Shown here one piece after another: positions 25,385-34,190 of a stretch of DNA of 52,267 bases. Within the stretch, counting starts at the first letter, position 1, and each line of letters opens with the position of its first letter. The stretch comes from CAZCJA01 sp964499015. Its GTDB lineage: Bacteria; Elusimicrobiota; Elusimicrobia; F11. Position numbers and translations under genes: made by a program. The DNA lies in NCBI GenBank assembly GCA_964499015.1, contig CAZCJA010000005.1, forward strand, positions 1-52,267, in the 5' to 3' direction. The notes beneath the pieces were generated by a model that was not told the origin of the DNA, ran no database searches, and saw only the letters and a program-made list of their open reading frames with translations.

Positions 25385-26400
25385 GCAGCACGGTACGGCC
25401 GGATCCGGAAGTCGGCGAGCAAACCGAAGAGCTTCGTCTTCGGCCGGAGCGCTTTTCTCAATTTATCGGGCAAGAGAAGCTCAAGAAAAATCTGAATGTT
25501 TTCTTAAGCGCCGCCCGGGAACGCAACGAGCCGCTCGACCACGCGCTGTTCTGTGCGCCCCCGGGCCTCGGCAAAACCACGCTGGCGCACATCATCGCCA
25601 AAGAGATGAACACCAATTTGCGCCAGACTTCGGGCCCGCTGCTCACGCGCGTGGGCGATCTGGCGGCGATCCTGACCAGCCTCAACGAAGGCGACGTTTT
25701 CTTTATCGATGAAATCCACCGTTTGAACCGTGCGGTGGAAGAAGCGCTGTATCCCGCGCTCGAAGATTTCCGTTTGGATGTGATTGTCGGCCAAGGGCCG
25801 TCGGCCAAAACGCTCAAGCTGCCGCTGCCCAAATTCACGCTCGTCGCCGCCACCACGCGCGCGGGGCTTCTCACGAGCCCGTTGCGCGACCGCTTCGGGA
25901 TTGTTTCCTACCTCGAATTTTACGAGCCGATCGAGCTTGCCCAGATCGTGAAGCGCTCATCCTCCATCTATAAAACAAAACTGCACGACGACGCCGCGGT
26001 TGAAATTTCCAAACGTTCGCGCGGCACGCCCCGCATCGCCAACCGTTTGCTGCGCCGCGTGCGCGACTTCGCGCAAATGAACAAAGGAGAGATCGATTTG
26101 GAAATCACCCGTGCGGCGCTCTCCTCGCTTGAAGTGGACGAGGCGGGGCTGGACCGCATGGACCGAAAAATCATCAGCACGGTCATGGATAAATTTTCCG
26201 GCGGCCCGGTGGGCCTGGACACGATCGCCGTCGCCTGCAGTGAAGAAAGCGCGACCGTGGAGGACGTTTACGAGCCTTTCTTGATTAAAGCCGGCTTCTT
26301 GGCGCGCACGCCGCGCGGCCGCATGCTCACTGAGGCGGCGTACGCCCATTTCGGCAAGCCTTATCCCAAAACACTCTCCAAAGAACTTTCATTTCTGTGA
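25381..26400 (+). CDS. ruvB: Holliday junction branch migration ATPase RuvB
   Basis: 339 residues, the usual length. AAA+ motor with Walker A APPGLGKTTLAH, Walker B FFIDEIHRLN, sensor region ATTRAGLLTSPLRDRFG, and a C-terminal winged helix with DRMDRKIISTVMDKF...GPVG and EPFLIKAGFLARTPRGR. It drives branch migration together with RuvA. Its stop codon TGA overlaps the GTG start of the next gene. Confidence 0.97.
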   Translation: MSSTVRPDPEVGEQTEELRLRPERFSQFIGQEKLKKNLNVFLSAARERNEPLDHALFCAPPGLGKTTLAHIIAKEMNTNLRQTSGPLLTRVGDLAAILTSLNEGDVFFIDEIHRLNRAVEEALYPALEDFRLDVIVGQGPSAKTLKLPLPKFTLVAATTRAGLLTSPLRDRFGIVSYLEFYEPIELAQIVKRSSSIYKTKLHDDAAVEISKRSRGTPRIANRLLRRVRDFAQMNKGEIDLEITRAALSSLEVDEAGLDRMDRKIISTVMDKFSGGPVGLDTIAVACSEESATVEDVYEPFLIKAGFLARTPRGRMLTEAAYAHFGKPYPKTLSKELSFL

Positions 26401-27575
26401 AGTCATCGCGCCTTCTTGTCCTCTGCGCCGCGCTTCTGGCGGCGGGCTGCTCCGCACACCGGGCCAAACCCATCAGCGGCGACCTCGAAATAATTCAAAA
26501 GAAGGGCGCAAAACCGTCGCCCTTGTCTCCGCGCGAGGAAATCCGCGTCGCTTTGCGTTCCGCCGTTGACGCCGCCGAAATCAGCAGTGAATCCGATATT
26601 TCCGTTCAGGACATGAACACCAAATCGCTTGAGCGCTGGCCGGCGGGCGCGCATAAAGTCACCGCGAAAAACATAAAGAACCGCAAACTGCGGCTGGCGA
26701 TCCCGACGCAGGACGGGTTTTTTCAGGTGGGCACGAACAAATACCGCGGCACGCTTATTTTGATTCCGTCCGATGGCAAAATCTCGGTCGTCAACGAACT
26801 CGGCATCGACGATTATCTGAAGGGCGTTTTGCCGCGCGAGGCGATCGTCACCTGGCCGGGCGAAGCGTTAAAAGCGCAGGCGGTGGCAAGCCGCACCTAT
26901 TTAGCGGCGCATTTGGGGAAACACAGCGCAGACGGGGCCGATTTGTGTTCGGAGGTGCATTGCCAGGTGTACGGCGGCATGACAAAAGAGCATCCGAAAA
27001 CGAACGCGGCGGTGGATGAAACGCGCGGGGAAATTTTAACGTATCAGGGCAAGCCCATCGGCGCGTATTTCTTCGCGTTTTGCGGAGGCAGCACGGAAAA
27101 AATCAATGCCGTGTGGGGCAACGTCAATGTGCCGTATTTGCCGCAGAAAAAATGCCAGTACTGCGCGATCCATCCACGCTACACCTGGTCCCTCACCATT
27201 CACGGCAGCGAAATTTTTAAAGCGTTGAAAAAAAACAATTTGGTTCAAGGAACGGAACTGAGAAGCATCAGCATTAAGAAAAAAAGCGGTTCGGCCCGCG
27301 CCGAAATCGTCACCGTGCGCACCAACGAAGGCTCGTTCGATATGAAAGGCAACGCGTTTCGTTTGGCGCTGCATCCGGAAAAGATCCGCAGCACGCTGTG
27401 GACGCACATGAAAAAGCGCCCGGACGATGTTTATGAATTTGAAGGCCGCGGCTGGGGCCACGGCGTCGGCATGTGCCAGTGGGGCGCGTTCGGCCAGTCG
27501 CAAAAAGGCCGCGGCTACAATGAAATACTTTCCTTTTATTATCCGGGCGCGAAGCTCGTGCACTGGAGCCGTTAA
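26397..27575 (+). CDS. SpoIID/LytB domain protein, predicted lipoprotein
   Basis: 392 residues starting at GTG. A signal with lipobox LAAGC (Cys18) suggests lipid anchoring in the cell envelope. The SpoIID domain is clear: DDYLKGVLPREA with the conserved Glu148, ALKAQAVASRTYL, a Cys-containing EVHCQVYGG, and the C-terminal GRGWGHGVGMCQWGA. SpoIID family enzymes are lytic transglycosylases acting on denuded glycan strands. In a non-sporulating Gram-negative the likely role is peptidoglycan remodelling during division. Its position between ruvB and queA mirrors the order seen in clostridia, so the gene order is old rather than sporulation-related. Confidence 0.9.
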   Translation: MKSSRLLVLCAALLAAGCSAHRAKPISGDLEIIQKKGAKPSPLSPREEIRVALRSAVDAAEISSESDISVQDMNTKSLERWPAGAHKVTAKNIKNRKLRLAIPTQDGFFQVGTNKYRGTLILIPSDGKISVVNELGIDDYLKGVLPREAIVTWPGEALKAQAVASRTYLAAHLGKHSADGADLCSEVHCQVYGGMTKEHPKTNAAVDETRGEILTYQGKPIGAYFFAFCGGSTEKINAVWGNVNVPYLPQKKCQYCAIHPRYTWSLTIHGSEIFKALKKNNLVQGTELRSISIKKKSGSARAEIVTVRTNEGSFDMKGNAFRLALHPEKIRSTLWTHMKKRPDDVYEFEGRGWGHGVGMCQWGAFGQSQKGRGYNEILSFYYPGAKLVHWSR

Positions 27576-28618
27576 TGTCTGTAAAATTAAAAATCGATCC
27601 GCAAACGCTTGAGTTTGCTTTGCCGGACGAGCTGATCGCCCAGGAACCGCCGGCCGCCCGTGATCAAGCGCGTTTACTGGTCTATGATCGCCACACCCGG
27701 GACATCGCGCACAAGCGCTTTTCCGATCTTTACGATTTTCTCGTGCCCGGCGATGTGCTTGTCCTCAATCGCGCCCGCGTCAGTCCCTCCAAATTCTGGG
27801 CGCGCAAGACCACCGGCGGCCGCGTCGAGGTGATTTTTATTAAGGAAACGCACGAGCCAAACGTGTGGAAGGCGCTCCTGCGCCCCTTTCAAAAAGAAGG
27901 CGTCACGCTTCATTTCGACGAAACCGCCAAGGCCACGCTGACAGGGCGCACCGAGATCGGCGAGAACCTGCTCGCGTGCGAAAATTTCTCTCCGTACGAA
28001 TTGATGGAAAAAAAAGGCGTCCTGCCTCTGCCGCCGTACATAGACCGCGAAGAGAACGACCCGCGCTCCAAAACCGACGCCGAAAATTATCAGACCGTTT
28101 TCGCCACCGTGCCCGGCTCCATCGCAGCGCCCACCGCTGGCCTGCACTTCACCCAAGAACTGCTCGACCGGCTGCGCGTGAAAGGCGTGGTCATTAAAGA
28201 GATTTTGCTGAACGTCGGCTGGGGAACCTTCCGTCCGATCGCCGGCGGCGTGGACGGGCACACGATGCTGGAAGAAAGTTTTGACGTGCCGCCTCTGGTG
28301 TATCAGGAGCTGCAGAAAGCAAAAAGAGAAAACCGCCGCATCATTGCGGTCGGCACGACGGTGACGCGCACCTTGGAGAGTTTGTCGCTTAAAGAGCCGG
28401 GGCCGTTCTATCGCGGGAACACGTCGCTTTTTATCAAGCCGGGCTTTGCCTTCAAATGGGTGTCCGCGCTGATTACCAACTTTCACGTGCCGCGATCGAC
28501 GCCGGTGGCGCTCACCGCAGCGTTCGTGGGTTTGGATAAATTGGAGCACGCGTATGACGAAGCGGTTCGGGAAAAATATCGCTTTTTCTCATACGGCGAT
28601 GCTATGTTGATCCTCTAA
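27575..28618 (+). CDS. queA: S-adenosylmethionine:tRNA ribosyltransferase-isomerase QueA
   Basis: 347 residues. It adds the ribosyl-derived cyclopentene group from SAM to preQ1 in tRNA during queuosine synthesis. Family blocks include VGDVLVLN-like PGDVLVLNRARV, LPLPPYI, the YQTVFA segment followed by GSIAAPTAGLHFT, LNVGWGTFRPI and VGTTVTRTLES. It overlaps both neighbours by a single base (TAATG), and tgt follows directly. Confidence 0.97.
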   Translation: MSVKLKIDPQTLEFALPDELIAQEPPAARDQARLLVYDRHTRDIAHKRFSDLYDFLVPGDVLVLNRARVSPSKFWARKTTGGRVEVIFIKETHEPNVWKALLRPFQKEGVTLHFDETAKATLTGRTEIGENLLACENFSPYELMEKKGVLPLPPYIDREENDPRSKTDAENYQTVFATVPGSIAAPTAGLHFTQELLDRLRVKGVVIKEILLNVGWGTFRPIAGGVDGHTMLEESFDVPPLVYQELQKAKRENRRIIAVGTTVTRTLESLSLKEPGPFYRGNTSLFIKPGFAFKWVSALITNFHVPRSTPVALTAAFVGLDKLEHAYDEAVREKYRFFSYGDAMLIL

Positions 28619-29748
28619 TGGGCATTTTCAGCGTTTCTCATCGCGATCCAAAATCCAAAGCGCGCGCGGGCGTGCTGACCACCGCGCACGGCCAAATTGA
28701 AACGCCGGTGTTCATGCCGGTCGGCACGCAAGGCAGCGTGAAGACGCTGAGCTCGGACGACGTGTGGGGCATGGGCTACCGCATCAAGCTCGCCAACACC
28801 TACCATCTCTTCCTGCGACCGGGCCTCGAACTTCTGCAGAAGGCGGGCGGACTGCATAAATTTATTTCCTGGCCGGGTGCTTTGCTAACGGACTCGGGCG
28901 GTTATCAGGTTTTGTCGCTGGCCGCGCGCTGCAAGATCACCGAAGACGGCGCCGAGTTCTCCTCTCATATCGACGGCGCGCGCTGCTCGCTCACGCCTGA
29001 GATCGCCACCAATTTCCAAATCTCCATTGGCTCCGATATCGCCATGTGTTTGGACGATTGCCCGCCGTATCCGTCGCTGGAAAAAGACGCGCAGGCGAGC
29101 CTGGAGCGCACGATCCGCTGGGCCAAACGCTGCAAAGACGAATGGAAACGCACGGAGAATTCGACTCTTTTGTTCGGCATAACACAGGGCGCGGGATTTC
29201 CGGAACTGCGGAAGGAATCGTCCCGCAAGACCGTAGAGTTAGGGTTTCCAGGTTACGCGATTGGGGGGTTGGGCGTGGGCGAACCGCGGGCATTAACGAT
29301 GGAACTCTTGGAAGCGAGTCTTGCTCCGCTTCCGGACGAGGCGCCGCATTATTTAATGGGCTTTGGCCAGCCGGAAGATATGTGGGAAGGCGTCGAGCGC
29401 GGTGTGGATATGTTCGATTGCGTTTTGCCGACGCGCAACGGCCCCAACGGCCAGGGATTTACGTCAACGGGCCGCGTGAATTTGCCGAACGCCACGTTCA
29501 AAGAAGATTTTTCGCCGATTGATCCCGACTGCGACTGTCACGTGTGCAAAAATTACACGCGCGCGTACATCTGTCATCTTTTCCGCGCGGGTGAATTAAC
29601 GGGCCCGAGGCTCGTAACTTTACACAATTTGTCCTATATGATAGGTTTGCTGCGCAAAATTCGAGCATCCATTATCAATGGAAATTTCCAAGAAAAAAAG
29701 CAGGAATTCTTCCGCCGTCTCAATCGAGAAAATGAAAGTCTTGTTTAA
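28618..29748 (+). CDS. tgt: Queuine/preQ1 tRNA-guanine transglycosylase
   Basis: 376 residues. It exchanges the wobble guanine of GUN-anticodon tRNAs for preQ1; the tRNA-Asp (GUC) in this window is one such expected substrate. Asp92 in TDSGGYQV and Asp267 in FDCVLPTRNG are the catalytic positions. The zinc site is Cys305, Cys307, Cys310 and His336 (CDCHVC...LVTLHN). The 3' end overlaps the start of the HEAT-repeat gene. Confidence 0.97.
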   Translation: MGIFSVSHRDPKSKARAGVLTTAHGQIETPVFMPVGTQGSVKTLSSDDVWGMGYRIKLANTYHLFLRPGLELLQKAGGLHKFISWPGALLTDSGGYQVLSLAARCKITEDGAEFSSHIDGARCSLTPEIATNFQISIGSDIAMCLDDCPPYPSLEKDAQASLERTIRWAKRCKDEWKRTENSTLLFGITQGAGFPELRKESSRKTVELGFPGYAIGGLGVGEPRALTMELLEASLAPLPDEAPHYLMGFGQPEDMWEGVERGVDMFDCVLPTRNGPNGQGFTSTGRVNLPNATFKEDFSPIDPDCDCHVCKNYTRAYICHLFRAGELTGPRLVTLHNLSYMIGLLRKIRASIINGNFQEKKQEFFRRLNRENESLV

Positions 29749-30823
29749 ACGAACGCTGACGGTTTTTTGCGGGGTGTTGATCTCGGCAATCCTCGTGGCC
29801 AAGAGTTCCAAACCGCTCGAAGACGCGTGGGCCGTTATCGAAGAAGCGCTGCACTACAAGGACTCGGTGGTCCGCGAGCAAGCCGTTAAAGGGCTTGAAT
29901 TTGTGAAGGTGCCGGCGGCGCAGAAGGCGCTGCAGAACGCGCTGCGGGACGAATCGGATTATGTGAAAATTCATGCCGCGCGCATCCTGGGCAAACGCGG
30001 CGATCTATCGGGCAAGCCCGTTCTCATCAAAATTTTACAGACGCTCGGCCCTGACGCGAAAAGCGCGACGGGACCGCTGGCCACGCTGGTCAAAATGAAA
30101 GCGCTGGCCCAAGGGCGCGTGCGCGGCGAAGCCGCGCGGGCGCTGGGTCAGCTGAATGACGACTCCGTCGCCTCAATTTTGCAGGACGCCAAACGTGATA
30201 ACGACGGACAGGTGCGCGACGGCGCGGCGGTTGGATTGGCCATGATGGGCGACCGCAGTGAAACGGTGGTGTTCCGCAGCGCGCTCTCGGACAAAGACAA
30301 AGCGGTCCGTTTGGCGGCGGTGGAAGCGATGGACGCGATCGGCGACCCGACCACCGCGGATTCATTGATCAATTTGTTGTCGGACCCGGAAGAATCGATA
30401 CGCAGCACGGCCGCGCGGGCGCTGGGGAAACTCAAAGCCATCGATACGGCGGATAATGTGGCGGTTCTTTTGGGCGATCCGAGCGGTCTCGTCAAAGAAA
30501 GCGCCGTCTGGGCGCTGGGCGAGATGGGCGCGAAAAGCAAAGCGCCTGCCTTGGAAGAGACGCTCAAGGACCAGAATGTGATGGTCAGCCTTGCGGCCGC
30601 GTCGAGCCTGGGAAAAATGGGCAGTGCGGCGGGATTGGGTGCGATTGAAGGGGCGCTGAATTCAAATGACGTGGACGCGCGCGCACGCGCGGCAGCCGCG
30701 TTGGGCGATATTTTCGATAAGAAAGCACAGGTTTTTGCGATCAACAAAATGAATGACGGAAATATTAAAACACGGTTGGGCGCGGCGCTGTCGTTGTTCA
30801 AGCTGGCCGGCCAGAAAGGATAA
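29732..30823 (+). CDS. HEAT/PBS-lyase repeat protein with N-terminal signal
   Basis: 363 residues from ATG at 29732, which is preferred over 29678 because it gives a clean signal (MKVLFKRTLTVFCGVLISAI). The rest is a run of HEAT-like helical repeats of about 30 residues with recurring AARALG(K/Q)L, AV.A(M/L)..(I/M)GD, and VR..A. It is probably exported or membrane-anchored and should act as a protein-protein scaffold. It sits between tgt and yajC, an uncommon insertion in an otherwise standard tgt-yajC-secDF order. It overlaps tgt by 17 nt. Confidence 0.8.
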   Translation: MKVLFKRTLTVFCGVLISAILVAKSSKPLEDAWAVIEEALHYKDSVVREQAVKGLEFVKVPAAQKALQNALRDESDYVKIHAARILGKRGDLSGKPVLIKILQTLGPDAKSATGPLATLVKMKALAQGRVRGEAARALGQLNDDSVASILQDAKRDNDGQVRDGAAVGLAMMGDRSETVVFRSALSDKDKAVRLAAVEAMDAIGDPTTADSLINLLSDPEESIRSTAARALGKLKAIDTADNVAVLLGDPSGLVKESAVWALGEMGAKSKAPALEETLKDQNVMVSLAAASSLGKMGSAAGLGAIEGALNSNDVDARARAAAALGDIFDKKAQVFAINKMNDGNIKTRLGAALSLFKLAGQKG

Positions 30824-30824
30824 C

Positions 30825-31220
30825 ATGAAACGCACATTCGGACTTATTGCCGTAGTCACCGCAACGCTTTCCACCTCAAACCTCTGGGCCATGGCCGCAA
30901 AACCCACCGATCCGAACGCGCCTCCGCCGCCCGCATGGGTATCATTTATGCCGATGCTGTTTATGGTCGGCGTGTTCTACTTCTTGCTGATCCGCCCCCA
31001 GATGAAACAACGGAAAGAACGTCAAAATATGCTGGATGCGGTCAAAAAAGGAGATAAAATCGTCACCACTGGGGGAATCATCGCAACAGTGGTTTCGATC
31101 TCGCCGACGATCATGGAAGTGAAGCTGAATGAAGAGACCAAAGTAAAGGTTCTTCGTTCGGCCGTCGCTGAAATTTACGCCGAGCCGGTCATCGAGCCGG
31201 AGGTGGTCAAGCCTTCATGA
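30825..31220 (+). CDS. yajC: Preprotein translocase accessory subunit YajC
   Basis: 131 residues. The start at 30825 is supported by a good ribosome binding site (AGAAAGGA, 30813-30820) and a signal-like N-terminus. It has one membrane helix (FMPMLFMVGVFYFLLIRPQ) followed by the cytoplasmic family block KQRKERQNML..VKKGDKIVTTGGI. It forms a complex with SecDF. It overlaps secD by 4 nt. Confidence 0.93.
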   Translation: MKRTFGLIAVVTATLSTSNLWAMAAKPTDPNAPPPPAWVSFMPMLFMVGVFYFLLIRPQMKQRKERQNMLDAVKKGDKIVTTGGIIATVVSISPTIMEVKLNEETKVKVLRSAVAEIYAEPVIEPEVVKPS

Positions 31221-32659
31221 GCAATATCCGCGCCGTTTGGAAGTTAGCCGCCGTTCTGGCCATTTTGGCCGTCGCCTGTTTCCAGCTCTATCCGAACGTC
31301 GTTTGGTATTCGTTGCCGCTGGCCGAGCGCCAGGCGCAGGCCAAACGTAAAAATCCGCTCGCAGAAAAAGTCATTCCTCTCGGCCTCGACCTGCAGGGCG
31401 GCGCTCACCTGGTGTATCAATTGGATACATCGAAACTTCCCGACGAATCCGACGCCACCATCCTCCAGGCGATCGAACAAAATATTCTCGTCATTAATAA
31501 CCGCGTCGACGGCCTCGGCGTTGCCAACGCGTTTGTCGCCCGCCAAGGACGCGACTTTATCGTTATTCAAATGCCCGGCGTTTATGAAAGCGAGCAGGCG
31601 AAACAATTGATCGGCCAGACGGCTCTCCTTGAGTTCCGTATGGTCGTGCAGAACGACGCGCTCGTTGGCATTATTCAGAAGATCAACGAGAAAGGCCTGC
31701 AGCCGGAAGACATTGTCCATAACCGCTTGCCGGACGATATCAAGAAGCTGGTTCCCGCCGGCACGGAAATCATGCCGTCGCGCGAAGGCGGCTATCTTCT
31801 CGTTAAAGACCAGGCCGCTCTCACTGGAAAATATTTGACGCAGGCGCGCGTCGAGCTTGGCAACAGCGCCCAAGTCGGCGGATTGTCCATCGGATTTGAG
31901 CTCAACCCGGAAGGCGCTCAACTGTTCGAAGCGCTGACATCCGCCAATATTAATGAGCGATTGGCCATCGTGCTCGATCGCCAAATACAATCCGCACCAA
32001 ACATTCAGACGCGCATTCCGGGCGGCCAAGGGCAGATCACCGGCAGCTTTACGCCGGATGAGGCCAAGCGTATCGCCAACGTATTGAATTCAGGCAACTT
32101 GCAGGCGCCAATGATGATTGTCGAAGAGCGCGTGGTCGGTCCAGAACTCGGAGAAGATTCGGTTCGCTCCGGCATGAAGGCGATGGTGATCGGGTTCGTG
32201 CTCGTTATTTTGTTCGTCGCCACCTACTATAAGTTTTCCGGGCTTCTCGCCGACGTCGCGTTGATCATGAACATGATCCTTTTGTTGTGGGGCATGAGTT
32301 GGATTAAAGCCACCCTGACCATGCCCGGTATCGCCGGTATTATTCTCTCGCTGGCTATGGCGGTCGACGCCAACGTCATTATTTTGGAGCGCGTGCGCGA
32401 CGAGTTGCGCAAAGGCAAAGACGTGCGTCTTGCGGTGTCCGAAGGTTATGACAAGGCGTTTTGGGCGATCTTTGATGGAAATCTCACGACGCTCTTTGCC
32501 GCTGCGTTCTTGTTTCAGTTTGGCACAGGTCCGGTCAAAGGGTTCGGTATCACGTTGATGATTGGTCTCATCGTTTCGATGTTCACTGCTGTTTATGTGA
32601 CGCGGATTTTCTACGAAGTGTGGTTTGAAACCGCCAAACCAAAAACTCTGAGCGTATAA
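31217..32659 (+). CDS. secD: Protein translocase subunit SecD
   Basis: 480 residues. TM1 is followed by the PLGLDLQGGAHLVYQLD motif, a periplasmic P1 domain, and then five C-terminal helices with GIAGIILSLAMAVDANVIILERVRDEL, where the Asp of AVDAN is the proton-relay position. It uses the proton motive force to pull secreted proteins through SecYEG. secF follows after 11 nt. Confidence 0.97.
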   Translation: MSNIRAVWKLAAVLAILAVACFQLYPNVVWYSLPLAERQAQAKRKNPLAEKVIPLGLDLQGGAHLVYQLDTSKLPDESDATILQAIEQNILVINNRVDGLGVANAFVARQGRDFIVIQMPGVYESEQAKQLIGQTALLEFRMVVQNDALVGIIQKINEKGLQPEDIVHNRLPDDIKKLVPAGTEIMPSREGGYLLVKDQAALTGKYLTQARVELGNSAQVGGLSIGFELNPEGAQLFEALTSANINERLAIVLDRQIQSAPNIQTRIPGGQGQITGSFTPDEAKRIANVLNSGNLQAPMMIVEERVVGPELGEDSVRSGMKAMVIGFVLVILFVATYYKFSGLLADVALIMNMILLLWGMSWIKATLTMPGIAGIILSLAMAVDANVIILERVRDELRKGKDVRLAVSEGYDKAFWAIFDGNLTTLFAAAFLFQFGTGPVKGFGITLMIGLIVSMFTAVYVTRIFYEVWFETAKPKTLSV

Positions 32660-32670
32660 CGGGATAAACC

Positions 32671-33582
32671 ATGGAATTTTTTCGCGACACAAAAATAGAC
32701 TTCATCGGAAAACGGAACTACTACTTCGCATTCTCGCTTCTTCTTGTCGCTGTTTCGACGTTCGCGTTTATCAAACATCGCGGCCCGGTGTTGGGCATCG
32801 AGTTTACCGGCGGCACGCTGGTGCAGATCGGTTTTGAAAAAGAACTCCCCGGTATTGAGGATATCCGCAAGACATTGAATGATGCTGGATGGCAGGGGTA
32901 CAGCCTGCAGACTCAGCCGGCCAATCACTCTGTCGTTATACGCGTTAAGGAAGGCGAGAAATCGAAAGAAGATATTTCCTCCGAACTCGTCTCCGTGTTG
33001 CGTTCCGCCTATCCGGACAATGTGCGCGACCATGCCGACCGCGTGGAATTCATCGGCCCGGCGATCGGCAAGCGCCTGATCGCGGACACGTTTAAAGCCA
33101 TCTTGGGTTCGCTCGGCCTCATCTTGATTTACGTGGCCTGGCGCTTCACCCGCTTCATCTGGGGTTTTGCAAGCGTTCTCGCTCTCGGGCATGACGTTTT
33201 TATCGCGTGGGGGTTGTTTACGCTGTTTGGTTTTGAAACCAGCCTCGTCATTGTGGCGGCGCTGCTCACTCTCGCCGGCTATTCCATCAACGATACCATC
33301 GTTGTGTTCGACCGCGTCCGTGAAAATCTGCGCTCGGCGCGTAAAGAATCGGCCAAGGAAATTTACAACCGCGCTCTCAATGAAACGTTGGGCCGCACGA
33401 TCAATACCTCGATCACGACTTTTTTGGCGGCCTCCTCTCTCTATTTTTTCGGCGGCGAAGTCATTCGCGATTTTTCCCTGGTCATGCTGTTCGGCATTGT
33501 CATCGGCTCGTACTCAACGATTGGCGTCGCCCTGGCCTTGGTTTATACTTTCGAAGGTCATGAGAAAAAAGGTGGCCGTTGA
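32671..33582 (+). CDS. secF: Protein translocase subunit SecF
   Basis: 303 residues. TM1, then LGIEFTGGTLVQIGF, then a periplasmic loop and five helices with AGYSINDTIVVFDRVREN, the SecF counterpart of the SecD proton-relay helix, and LNETLGRTINTSITT. It pairs with SecD. Its TGA stop overlaps the TTG start of the next gene, which suggests coupling. Confidence 0.97.
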   Translation: MEFFRDTKIDFIGKRNYYFAFSLLLVAVSTFAFIKHRGPVLGIEFTGGTLVQIGFEKELPGIEDIRKTLNDAGWQGYSLQTQPANHSVVIRVKEGEKSKEDISSELVSVLRSAYPDNVRDHADRVEFIGPAIGKRLIADTFKAILGSLGLILIYVAWRFTRFIWGFASVLALGHDVFIAWGLFTLFGFETSLVIVAALLTLAGYSINDTIVVFDRVRENLRSARKESAKEIYNRALNETLGRTINTSITTFLAASSLYFFGGEVIRDFSLVMLFGIVIGSYSTIGVALALVYTFEGHEKKGGR

Positions 33583-34190
33583 AGGTTAAAAAGTTTCGAA
33601 TCCGCCCGCGTTTGGGCCTTGTGGCGCGCGCCCTGAAAGCGCAAATGGGCGTGAAGCAGCTTCCGTCTGAAATCGAAGAATCCATTCCCGCCGAAAACCA
33701 GCAATTTTCCGAGCACTTGAATCCGGCCGCTTTTTATCAGACGTGGACCAACGACGACGTCCCGGAGACATTTCGGGAGTTGTTGAAGCCCGTGGGCCTG
33801 AACAAAGCGCTCGCGGTTTCCGCGATGGTCGCCACCATCGGCCCGGCGACGGAAGAGTATCTCTCGGAGGTTTTGCTCGCGGGGGAAACCACGCGCGCGC
33901 AGCTCATTACCGCACTCGCCGATGACTCGGCCGACATCGCTTTCAATTTCCTCTGCCGCCTGCTCGTTGACGACGCCAAAGGCGACGACTGCGAAGTGAC
34001 GCCGCCCGTGATGGTCACCGATCCCGCGGCGCTTGCCGAAATTTTACAGCCGCTTTCCGCCGAACAGGAAAGCGTTCATTTGGACGCCGCCGGTCATTTG
34101 TCTCCCCGGTTCACGCGCGTTGCGCTCACCGCCTGGCTTCCCGTCAACAAGCGTAAAAAGCTCGCCCAAGCCCCCAAATTCAAATCCTAA
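33579..34190 (+). CDS. Unknown protein, possibly vitamin B12-dependent methionine synthase activation domain-like
   Basis: 203 residues from TTG, overlapping secF (TTGA). There is no signal peptide or membrane helix. The middle and C-terminal parts (AMVATIGPATEEYLSEVL followed by AGETTRAQLITALADDSA, then L.PL.AE.ESVHLDAAGHLSPRFTRVAL) resemble the layout of stand-alone MetH-activation-domain proteins: an ATIG-E-S block, an A.LDA.GS-like block, then a V.LT.S.mM.P..S-like block. The similarity is weak and from memory, so treat it as a hypothesis. No cobalamin or methionine genes are nearby. Confidence 0.4.
   Translation: MKVKKFRIRPRLGLVARALKAQMGVKQLPSEIEESIPAENQQFSEHLNPAAFYQTWTNDDVPETFRELLKPVGLNKALAVSAMVATIGPATEEYLSEVLLAGETTRAQLITALADDSADIAFNFLCRLLVDDAKGDDCEVTPPVMVTDPAALAEILQPLSAEQESVHLDAAGHLSPRFTRVALTAWLPVNKRKKLAQAPKFKS

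Noticed and set aside
29678..29731. Upstream start for the HEAT-repeat protein
   Set aside because: It would add 18 charged residues before a clean signal peptide; ATG 29732 is more likely.
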